This document shows, piece after piece, positions 1 through 5,420 of a stretch of DNA of 5,420 nt. The notes under the pieces are model-generated. The model was given only the letters and a program-made list of their open reading frames with translations. It was not told where the DNA came from and searched no databases. The stretch lies in contig CANKSK010000096.1 of NCBI GenBank assembly GCA_947485425.1, forward strand, positions 1 to 5,420, written 5' to 3'. The translations under genes and the position numbers were made by a program. Numbering within the stretch: position 1 is the stretch's first letter; each line of letters opens with the position of its first letter. The DNA is from Bacteroidota bacterium (GTDB lineage: Bacteria; Bacteroidota; Bacteroidia; AKYH767-A; CANKSK01).

Positions 1-2696
1 CCCCTTTTACGCAGTTTCCTCCTTTGTTTTTATGCGTCAATACACCCATTTTTTTTGATCACTCGGCTATAGACCCCGATGGGGATTCGCTTGTATATCA
101 ATTGTGCGATCCATTTGATGGCGCCGATACCCAATGTCCTCAACCCGGTTCAAATCCCAACTGTGGCCCTCCTGTAGCACCTCCTTACAATCAGGTGCCA
201 TGGAATACGATCTATTCTGGGGGATATCCCTTGAATTCATCTCCGGCTTTGGCAATCGACCCCAAAACAGGTTTGCTCACGGGTACCCCTACAAAAGTAG
301 GTCAGTTTGTGGTGGGGGTTTGTGTGTATGAATATCGCAATGGAGTATTTTTAAGTGTGAACAAAAGAGATTTTCAATTCAATGTACTCGCTTGTTTAAA
401 TCCCGTCGCCGCCATTCCTTCACAGCAGGTTTTTTGTGATGGCTTGAGTGTTAATTTTCAGAATAACAGCATCAATGCCACCGGATTCCAATGGGATTTT
501 GGAGATCCCAACAGTGGTGCATCAAACCTTTCTACTTTAACAAATCCAGTGCATGTTTTTAGTGATAGCGGGGTATATAAAGTTAGACTCGTAGCGTATA
601 ACAATACCAATAATTGCAAGGATACAGCCTATACCATATTCTATGTTTATCCCTTGTTGAAACCCGACTTTGTTGCACCTCCGCCAAGTTGCTTAGGGGA
701 GGTGTATGATTTTTCTGCTGCCGGCAGTTTTGATCCTGCGGCGACTTTTCAATGGAATTTCGGGCCTGATGCACTCCCTCAGCAAAGCAATCTTCAAAAT
801 CCGCAAGGGGTGCAGTTTTCAAAAAGTGGCAATTATTCGATCTCCTTAACCATCTCTCAATTTGGTTGTTTAAAAACCATTACCAAACCCATGGTGGTTT
901 ATCCCAAGCCCAAGGTCATCATTTCATCGGCAAACCAGTTTTGTAGCGGAATGAATCTGCAATTTCAAAATCTGAGCACCAATGCATTGTCTTATTTTTG
1001 GGATTTTGGTGACACCAGCGTAACATCAGATCAATCTTCAACACAAAATCCATCCTATAATTATCCTGATTCGGGAAAATATCAGGTGCAACTAATTGCC
1101 TATAGCAATAGCAATTTATGCAATGATACCGTTATGCAGGATTTTTATGTCTACCCAATGGTTTCGGTATTTTTTACGCCTCCAGCTTCTCAGTGTTTTA
1201 AAAACAATTCATTTTCATTTCAGGCAGGGGGTATTTATACCAGTAATGCGACCTTTTTATGGGATTTCGGCCCTGATGCAACGCCAACACAATCTACCAA
1301 TGAAAATCCAGTACCTATAAGCTTTAACAGTGCCGGAAAAAAGCCGGTGCAGATTACCATCCATCAATTCAGTTGCCACAAATCGTATACAGATACTATT
1401 CTGGTCATCCCTGAACCCATACCACTAATCGGTATTCAATCAGACCCTTGTGGTGGCCTGCAGGTGCAGTTTGATAACCAAAGCACCCATGCTGATGCCT
1501 ATTTTTGGGATTTTGGTGATGTAAGTACACTAATTGATACCTCTTCTGCATTTAATCCGCAATATGTATATTCCATAAGCGGAGCCTATCAAATCACACT
1601 TATTGCTTCGAATACATCGGGTATGTGTGTAGATTCTACACACCGTACTTTTAATGTGTATCCCTTGCTAAAGCCTGAAATAAAACCCGTTGCCTCTCAG
1701 TGTATTGATCATAATATTTTTGATTTTTTTGCATCAGGCAGTTATGGTTCAGGGGCCTTGTTTTCATGGGATTTTGGTTCATCGGCATATCCGCAGTTTT
1801 CATCTTTAGAAAATCCCAAAGGGGTAGTTTATGATTCGGTTGGCACTTTTGCATTGAGTTTAAGCATTTCTGAAAATGGTTGCACCAAATCGGTTGTTGA
1901 CAGTGCACGCATCCTTCCCATGCCGGAAGCATTATTTAGCATGCCACCATTAGAAGGTTGTATTCCATTAGCTGTTCAGTTTGCAGATAGCTCAAAGTCT
2001 GCCACCGTATTAAATTATATGTGGAGTTTTGGAGATGGTTCTATTTCCTTAGAAGAAAACCCCTTGCACATCTACCAGCAGCCGGGTACCTTTGATGTGG
2101 GCTTGACAGTAAAAACGACAAATGGATGTATTGATACTTCTGTGTTCATTTTGCCTAAATTAATTAAAGTTTATCCTTTGCCTATAGCAGGTTATGAACT
2201 AGATTCCATCGAAAAATCCGCTTTTGATCCCACCTTTGAATTTTATAATCTCTCACAGGGAGCAAAATTCTGTAAACTCATTTTTGGTGATGGGGATTCT
2301 TCTTTAACCTGCAATGTTTCTCATACCTATCCCGATACGGGCACGTATGTGTTTACGCAAATTGTATCTAATATTTTTGGATGCATGGATACCATTTCAG
2401 GCAAGATACGGGTGCGTCCTGAATATAAATTTTTTGTTCCGAATGCTTTTACGCCCAATGATGATTTGGTTAATGATCAATTTAAACCCTTGATGATGGG
2501 GGTAATTGATTTTAAAATGTACATTTTTAATCGTTGGGGCGAATTGCTTTATGAGGGAAATCAACAGGATATCGGCTGGGATGGTACTTTCAAGGGTAAG
2601 CCGTGCCAACAGGATGTGTATACCTATCTGATTAAGCTTGAAAATGTTTTTGAGAAGAAATACAGTTTTGTGGGCTCTGCGACCTTGGTGCGGTAA
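1..2696 (+). CDS. Large multi-PKD secreted protein with T9SS type B (gliding-motility-associated) C-terminal domain, 5' partial
   Basis: This is the 3' part of a long gene. The frame is open from position 3, and the TTG at 24 is an internal Leu codon, not a start. Residues below count the codon at 24 as 1. Residues 1-123 form a cadherin/Ig-like segment (DPDGDSLVY near the N-terminus, then a DPKTGLLTGTPTKVG motif). Six PKD-type domains follow at 124-630, with core Trp residues at 157, 244, 326, 413, 495 and 582. A seventh has the classic WSFGDGS core at 667, and an eighth (about 717-800) has FGDGDSS without the Trp. Residues 804-890 are a CHU_C/TIGR04131-type domain (PNAFTPN, FNRWGELLYEG, GWDGTFKGK). 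In this family that domain directs export by the type IX secretion system. PKD domains are beta-sandwiches used as spacers or for adhesion and glycan contacts. The likely location is the cell surface or secreted, possibly as an adhesin. No catalytic domain is visible, though one could lie upstream. No PorP/SprF-like partner gene is in view. Domain assignment is strong; ligand and role are unknown. Confidence 0.93.
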   Translation, partial: PFTQFPPLFLCVNTPIFFDHSAIDPDGDSLVYQLCDPFDGADTQCPQPGSNPNCGPPVAPPYNQVPWNTIYSGGYPLNSSPALAIDPKTGLLTGTPTKVGQFVVGVCVYEYRNGVFLSVNKRDFQFNVLACLNPVAAIPSQQVFCDGLSVNFQNNSINATGFQWDFGDPNSGASNLSTLTNPVHVFSDSGVYKVRLVAYNNTNNCKDTAYTIFYVYPLLKPDFVAPPPSCLGEVYDFSAAGSFDPAATFQWNFGPDALPQQSNLQNPQGVQFSKSGNYSISLTISQFGCLKTITKPMVVYPKPKVIISSANQFCSGMNLQFQNLSTNALSYFWDFGDTSVTSDQSSTQNPSYNYPDSGKYQVQLIAYSNSNLCNDTVMQDFYVYPMVSVFFTPPASQCFKNNSFSFQAGGIYTSNATFLWDFGPDATPTQSTNENPVPISFNSAGKKPVQITIHQFSCHKSYTDTILVIPEPIPLIGIQSDPCGGLQVQFDNQSTHADAYFWDFGDVSTLIDTSSAFNPQYVYSISGAYQITLIASNTSGMCVDSTHRTFNVYPLLKPEIKPVASQCIDHNIFDFFASGSYGSGALFSWDFGSSAYPQFSSLENPKGVVYDSVGTFALSLSISENGCTKSVVDSARILPMPEALFSMPPLEGCIPLAVQFADSSKSATVLNYMWSFGDGSISLEENPLHIYQQPGTFDVGLTVKTTNGCIDTSVFILPKLIKVYPLPIAGYELDSIEKSAFDPTFEFYNLSQGAKFCKLIFGDGDSSLTCNVSHTYPDTGTYVFTQIVSNIFGCMDTISGKIRVRPEYKFFVPNAFTPNDDLVNDQFKPLMMGVIDFKMYIFNRWGELLYEGNQQDIGWDGTFKGKPCQQDVYTYLIKLENVFEKKYSFVGSATLVR
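393..1913 (+). repeat. Three tandem 507-bp units, each encoding a PKD domain pair (A-B)
   Basis: Units lie at 393-899, 900-1406 and 1407-1913, each 169 codons. Core Trp codons fall at 492, 999 and 1506 (A type) and at 753, 1260 and 1767 (B type), so both series repeat at exactly 507 bp. A domains carry WDFGD and a C-x-D-(S/T) motif before a VYP end. B domains carry W(D/N)FG without the following Gly-Asp, and end in (G/S)C-x-K. The DNA has diverged, but a 20-nt stretch around the A core is identical at 993-1012 and 1500-1519. The pattern implies that a two-domain module was duplicated twice rather than single domains being added one at a time. Small offsetting one-residue shifts occur inside units. 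Confidence 0.9.
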
Positions 2697-2723
2697 TTTT
2701 CGATAATAAATCTCCTCATAAAA

Positions 2724-2755
2724 TTAGGGAATTTTCGTTCTAAAATGTATTTTTG
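2724..2755 (+). promoter_or_regulatory. Candidate Bacteroidota-type promoter for rocD
   Basis: TATTTTTG at 2748-2755 matches the Bacteroidota -7 consensus TAnnTTTG. A weak TTAG at 2724-2727 sits about 20 nt upstream, where the TTTG-like -33 element is expected. Transcription would begin near 2760, leaving a leader of roughly 25 nt before the rocD ATG. Such motifs are common by chance in AT-rich DNA, so this rests on position as well as sequence. Confidence 0.4.
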
Positions 2756-2783
2756 TCCATCAAGATAACCAAACCACAATAGC

Positions 2784-4025
2784 ATGATTGATACAAACAG
2801 CAAACCAAACATACATGTAGATCAAGCCATTGCTTTAGAAGATAAGTATGGAGCCCATAATTATCATCCCATACCGGTAGTTTTAAAAAAAGGGAAAGGG
2901 GTTTTTGTTTGGGATACAGATGGAAAGAGATATTATGATTTTTTATCTGCTTATTCAGCCGTCAATCAAGGGCATTGTCATCCTAAAATTTTAAATGCTT
3001 TAATTCAACAGTCTCAAGAGCTGACACTTACTTCAAGGGCATTTTATAATGATGCACTTGGTGAATATGAAAAATTTGCCTGTGAGCTTTTCGGTTATGA
3101 TAAATTATTGCCTATGAATACCGGTGCAGAAGGTGTAGAGACGGCTTTAAAACTCTGTCGCAAATGGGCTTACACACGCAAAGGAATTGCTGAAAATGAG
3201 GCAAAAATTATTGTATGTGAAGAAAATTTTCATGGAAGGACCACAGGCATCATTTCGGCTTCTACGGATCCTGAGGCCAAAGAAGGTTTTGGACCCTATC
3301 TGCCCGGATATATCACCATCCCTTATAATGATGTTGCTGCATTGGAGATTGCCTTAAGGGTTCCAGGTGTAGCCGGTTTTCTAATAGAACCCATTCAAGG
3401 TGAAGCAGGGGCGAGGGTTCCTGATGTGGGCTATTTGAAAAAGTGCAGTACCTTGTGTAAGGAGGCCAATGTTTTATTTATTGCCGATGAGGTACAGACG
3501 GGTATCGGAAGAACAGGAAAAATGCTTGCTTGTGATCATGAAGAGGTACAAGCGGATATTTTAATATTGGGAAAAGCCCTTTCAGGAGGATTTTTACCTG
3601 TTTCTGCTGTTTTGGCCAATGATGAAATTATGCTCTGCATCAAACCAGGACAGCATGGATCTACATTTGGGGGGAATCCATTGGCTTCTCGAGTAGCAAT
3701 AGCTTCCTTGGAAGTAATCCTAGAAGAAAATTTGATAGAGAATGCCTACATCATGGGTAAGATATTTCGTTCCGGGCTCATGGATATTCAATCGCATCTG
3801 ATTAAAGAGGTCAGAGGGAAGGGTTTGTTAAATGCCATGGTCATTCCCGCTTTTGGCGAGTTCACCGCATGGGATATTTGCATGGACCTCAAAGAGAATG
3901 GTTTGCTGGCAAAACCCACTCATGGTGACATCATACGCTTTGCTCCTCCATTGATAATCAATGAACCACAGATTAGGGAGTGCATAGAAATCATTAAACA
4001 AACAATTTTGCGTTTTACCAATTAG
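2784..4025 (+). CDS. rocD: Ornithine aminotransferase (ornithine--oxo-acid transaminase)
   Basis: A 413-residue PLP-dependent class III aminotransferase. It transfers the delta-amino group of L-ornithine to 2-oxoglutarate, giving glutamate-5-semialdehyde (which cyclises to pyrroline-5-carboxylate) and glutamate; it is cytosolic and links arginine/ornithine to proline and glutamate. The Schiff-base lysine is K264 (LGKALSGG) and the aspartate pairing with the PLP ring nitrogen is D235 (ADEVQTG). Family substrate and gate residues are present: Y27 (HNYHP), Y57 (SAYSAVNQG), R152 (FHGRTTG), E202 and E207 (IEPIQGEAG), R385 (IIRFAPPL). From memory, each equals a human OAT active-site residue number minus 28 (Y55, Y85, R180, E230, E235, D263, K292, R413), so alignment is essentially gap-free across the core. 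Length matches the mature mammalian enzyme. The ATG at 2784 suits the family N-terminus, which needs only about 20 residues before YGAHNY; no strong Shine-Dalgarno site precedes it. It probably leads an operon with the next two genes. The alternative, acetylornithine aminotransferase, is disfavoured by the OAT-type Tyr and the [11 protein letters not shown] segment. Confidence 0.97.
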   Translation: MIDTNSKPNIHVDQAIALEDKYGAHNYHPIPVVLKKGKGVFVWDTDGKRYYDFLSAYSAVNQGHCHPKILNALIQQSQELTLTSRAFYNDALGEYEKFACELFGYDKLLPMNTGAEGVETALKLCRKWAYTRKGIAENEAKIIVCEENFHGRTTGIISASTDPEAKEGFGPYLPGYITIPYNDVAALEIALRVPGVAGFLIEPIQGEAGARVPDVGYLKKCSTLCKEANVLFIADEVQTGIGRTGKMLACDHEEVQADILILGKALSGGFLPVSAVLANDEIMLCIKPGQHGSTFGGNPLASRVAIASLEVILEENLIENAYIMGKIFRSGLMDIQSHLIKEVRGKGLLNAMVIPAFGEFTAWDICMDLKENGLLAKPTHGDIIRFAPPLIINEPQIRECIEIIKQTILRFTN

Positions 4026-4057
4026 AATTAAATCATTCATCTCAAAAAAAATACATT

Positions 4058-4165
4058 ATGGCAAAGGAAAAAACAGTTCGCAAGGAAGTAAAAAAAGCTC
4101 CAAAAGATAAGAGCAAAGAAAAAAAAGAAGAATCTAGCTATAAAAAAGAACAAAAAAGAGGATAG
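4058..4165 (+). CDS. 35-residue lysine-rich small basic protein, function unknown
   Basis: An ATG at 4058 opens 35 codons ending in TAG at 4163-4165. The product has 13 Lys and 2 Arg against 6 Glu and 1 Asp (net about +8), one Tyr, no Cys, Trp or Phe, and no membrane segment or signal peptide. It begins MAKEKTVRKEVKKAP. It is likely disordered or a single charged helix. Support for it being real: it almost fills the gap between rocD (32 nt before) and the HAD gene (12 nt after), with an A-rich tract at 4044-4051 just upstream, as is usual at Bacteroidota starts. I have a vague recollection of similar short Lys-rich conceptual proteins in this phylum, but cannot confirm a family. Nucleic-acid or ribosome binding would be a guess from charge alone. 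It contains 7-8 base A runs, so sequencing errors could alter it. The ORF could also be a chance product of A-rich spacer DNA. Confidence 0.55.
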   Translation: MAKEKTVRKEVKKAPKDKSKEKKEESSYKKEQKRG

Positions 4166-4177
4166 CATTCTCTCTAT

Positions 4178-4885
4178 ATGCCCATAAAAGTAATTGCCTT
4201 TGATGCCGATGATACGCTATGGGCTAACGAAGGTTATTTTCAGGAAACGGAAAAAAAGTTTTTTGAACTTTTGGAGGAATATCTTCCACAGCATACGATC
4301 GCGCGTGAACTTTTACAGACCGAGATAAACAATATTTCACTGTATGGGTATGGAATCAAGGCATTTATGCTTTCGATGATAGAGACTGCCATGCGTATTT
4401 CTGACAAGACCATCTCCATAGAGGTCATCGAGAAAATTATTGAATATGGCAGAGATCTTTTAGCCAAGCCAATCGAAAAATTGGATGGGGTAGAGGAGGT
4501 CCTTGTTTTGTTAAAGGATAGGTATCGCTTGGTAGTCGCAACAAAAGGCGATTTGCTAGATCAGGAGCGGAAATTGAAAAAATCCGGATTGATGCATTAT
4601 TTTCATCATACCGAAATCATGTCTGAAAAAGCGGAGCCAGACTACCAAAAATTAATAAAGCACCTTGATATTGAGCCATCAGAGTTTTTGATGATTGGCA
4701 ATTCATTGAAATCAGATATTTTGCCTGTATTACACTTGGGTGGACATGCTTTCCATGTGCCCTATCACATTACTTGGGGGCATGAAAAAATTGAAAATAA
4801 AGTTGAACATCCCCATTTCAGACAGTTTGAACACATCAGAGAAATTGTGGGATTTTTAGAGGACTATGATTTGAATAGGATTTAA
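4178..4885 (+). CDS. HAD-superfamily hydrolase (probable small-molecule phosphatase)
   Basis: A 235-residue HAD-like hydrolase with all four motifs. Motif I is FDADDTLW, with nucleophile D9 and general acid/base D11. Motif II is VVATKGD, with T122. Motif III Lys is most likely K151 (SEKAEPDY), with K158 as the alternative. Motif IV is MIGNSLKSDILP, where N175 replaces the first acidic residue often found and D180 is the Mg2+ ligand candidate. Residues of roughly 16-100 between motifs I and II are helical and acidic and fit a C1-type cap, as in the phosphoglycolate phosphatase/YjjG-like groups. These are cytosolic Mg2+-dependent enzymes acting on phosphorylated metabolites through an aspartyl-phosphate intermediate; the substrate cannot be told from sequence. 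The ATG at 4178 places motif I at the usual distance from the N-terminus. It lies 12 nt after the lysine-rich ORF and in the same frame, so it is probably co-transcribed with rocD. An AGAGGA at 4157-4162 is a distant, weak ribosome-binding candidate. Family call is firm; specific function unknown. Confidence 0.92.
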   Translation: MPIKVIAFDADDTLWANEGYFQETEKKFFELLEEYLPQHTIARELLQTEINNISLYGYGIKAFMLSMIETAMRISDKTISIEVIEKIIEYGRDLLAKPIEKLDGVEEVLVLLKDRYRLVVATKGDLLDQERKLKKSGLMHYFHHTEIMSEKAEPDYQKLIKHLDIEPSEFLMIGNSLKSDILPVLHLGGHAFHVPYHITWGHEKIENKVEHPHFRQFEHIREIVGFLEDYDLNRI

Positions 4886-4906
4886 AAAAAGAATACGCCC
4901 TTTTTT
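4885..4906 (+). terminator. Possible weak terminator after the HAD gene
   Basis: AAAAAAG at 4885-4891 can pair with CTTTTTT at 4900-4906 around an 8-nt loop, directly overlapping the HAD stop codon. The 3' arm supplies a U run. The stem has only one G-C pair, so it is a weak candidate whose main support is its position at the end of a co-directional gene group. Confidence 0.3.
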
Positions 4907-4957
4907 GAAGTAACCAATTTTGCATTTTTCTTACATCTGTCAAGGATGTGCTTATAA

Positions 4958-4981
4958 AGGATTTTTACACTGAAAAATCCT
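4958..4981 (+). terminator. Perfect 9-bp inverted repeat between genes (possible terminator or regulatory hairpin)
   Basis: AGGATTTTT (4958-4966) is the exact reverse complement of AAAAATCCT (4973-4981), with a 6-nt loop. It lies 73 nt after the HAD stop and 98 nt before the next ATG. No uninterrupted U tract follows, so classical intrinsic termination is uncertain. It could instead be an operator or a leader structure of the next gene, although the candidate promoter at 4985 would start transcription after it. Confidence 0.4.
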
Positions 4982-4984
4982 CTG

Positions 4985-4992
4985 TAGTTTTG
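4985..4992 (+). promoter_or_regulatory. Candidate -7 element for the downstream exported-protein gene
   Basis: TAGTTTTG fits the Bacteroidota TAnnTTTG -7 consensus. The region about 20 nt upstream is T-rich (4962-4966, within the inverted repeat) but has no clean TTTG -33 element. Transcription from here would give a leader of roughly 80 nt before the ATG at 5080. A rival TTTG sits at 5004-5007 without the TA. Confidence 0.3.
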
Positions 4993-5079
4993 CTATATAA
5001 TTCTTTGATATCAATCACTTGTATCCATGCAAAATATAATACAGAACTCAATTTAATCAATCCTATAAAAATCTCAATC

Positions 5080-5420
5080 ATGAAAAACTTCAACCACATC
5101 CGTATCCTAAAATCAGGTCTCATTTTGGCTCAAATTTGTTTTGTTTTCGCTTCTCAGCAAGGCTTTGCGCAGCAAGCAAAAAAAACAACACCAAATACGC
5201 AAGCAAATATTCAAGGCGTAATTGGAATGGAAAAGTCTTCGGGACATACTTTGGTAACCTGTAAAGCCAATTATTCGCAAAAGCAAGTGGTTATGAATTG
5301 GACACTTAGCGGCAGCACTGACGAATTTGAAAAATATTGGGTAGAAAGATCTAAAGACAAAGAAAATTTTGATCTTTTGGGAGCTGGAGGCAATCGCAAA
5401 GAAAATGGTGGACAGGTAAG
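5080..5420 (+). CDS. Exported protein with signal peptide, N-terminal fragment (3' partial)
   Basis: The frame is open from the ATG at 5080 to the window end (113 full codons). Residues 1-31 look like a Sec signal peptide: a basic N-region (MKNFNHIRILK), a hydrophobic stretch from about 13 to 24, then SQQGFAQQ with probable cleavage near residue 30 or 31. A polar Lys/Thr/Gln-rich linker follows to about 45. Residues of about 67-101 (VVMNWTLSG, then YWVERSKDKENFDLLG) resemble the beta-strand pattern of fibronectin III-like modules common in Bacteroidota secreted proteins, where a W-x-(T/L) strand is followed by an (I/V)ERS-D-x-x-F strand. The likely fate is the periplasm, outer membrane or outside, perhaps by T9SS if a sorting domain exists beyond the window. 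The upstream DNA is A-rich (TATAAAAATCTCAATC) with no Shine-Dalgarno site, usual for the phylum. Function is not identifiable from this fragment. Confidence 0.8.
   Translation, partial: MKNFNHIRILKSGLILAQICFVFASQQGFAQQAKKTTPNTQANIQGVIGMEKSSGHTLVTCKANYSQKQVVMNWTLSGSTDEFEKYWVERSKDKENFDLLGAGGNRKENGGQV

Noticed and set aside
24..26. TTG as the start codon of the PKD protein
   Set aside because: The frame is open to the window edge, and the residues before it (FPPLFLCVNTP context) continue the same domain, so the gene begins upstream of the window.
393..1913. CRISPR-like or mobile repeat array
   Set aside because: The repeats are coding, in frame, 507 bp long and diverged, and correspond to protein domains; there are no short identical repeats with unique spacers and no transposase.
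1651..1932. 93-codon open frame on the minus strand inside the PKD repeats
   Set aside because: It lies wholly within a strongly supported domain on the + strand, has no recognisable motifs, and fits an antisense shadow of the repeat sequence. The other minus-strand frames in the window were dismissed for the same reason.
2720..2735. AAAATT-AGGG-AATTTT inverted repeat as a terminator for the PKD gene
   Set aside because: The stem is six A-T pairs only, with no following U tract, and it overlaps the candidate -33 region of rocD.
2695..2737. Direct repeat AATTTTCG at 2695-2702 and 2730-2737 as a regulator binding site
   Set aside because: It is only 8 bp and AT-rich, one copy overlaps the upstream stop codon, and nothing else supports an operator.
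4119..4126. A8 run in the lysine-rich ORF as a programmed frameshift site
   Set aside because: The downstream HAD gene is already in the zero frame, so a frameshift would not join the two products; the run follows simply from Lys codons.
5027..5056. Nine-codon upstream ORF (ATG at 5027, TAA at 5054-5056) in the leader of the exported-protein gene
   Set aside because: It is short, shows no attenuator-like codon run or paired hairpins, and is expected by chance in this AT-rich spacer.

Overview
The window looks like an ordinary stretch of a Bacteroidota chromosome, AT-rich and with every gene on the + strand. Three things point to that phylum. The first gene ends in a type IX secretion (T9SS) type B / gliding-motility-associated C-terminal domain, which is essentially restricted to Bacteroidota. 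The start codons are preceded by A-rich DNA rather than strong Shine-Dalgarno sites. The spacers contain TAnnTTTG-like promoter motifs. A finer lineage cannot be read from the sequence; a Chitinophagales- or Saprospirales-like member would fit but is a guess.

Layout: (1) positions 1-2696 hold the 3' portion of a large secreted, modular, probably surface-exposed protein. Its start lies before the window. It has a cadherin/Ig-like segment, eight PKD-type domains and a T9SS type B sorting domain. The first six PKD domains form three copies of a two-domain (A-B) unit with a period of 169 residues / 507 bp. (2) 2697-2783 is a short spacer with a plausible promoter. (3) 2784-4025 is rocD, ornithine aminotransferase, with its catalytic residues intact. 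(4) 4058-4165 is a 35-codon lysine-rich small gene not large enough for routine gene calling. (5) 4178-4885 is a HAD-superfamily hydrolase. (6) 4886-5079 is a spacer with two inverted repeats (possible terminators) and a candidate promoter. (7) 5080-5420 is the start of a second exported protein, cut by the window end.

rocD, the small gene and the HAD gene are closely spaced (32 and 12 nt gaps) and probably form one transcript. No functional link between ornithine catabolism and the HAD enzyme is evident. The two flanking genes encode exported proteins and appear to be independent units.

I see no mobile element, CRISPR array, tRNA/rRNA, toxin-antitoxin or defence system. The features most worth a second look are the very regular two-domain super-repeat and the lysine-rich small ORF, which lies in frame with the HAD gene across a single TAG. 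Neither amounts to a convincing new system.
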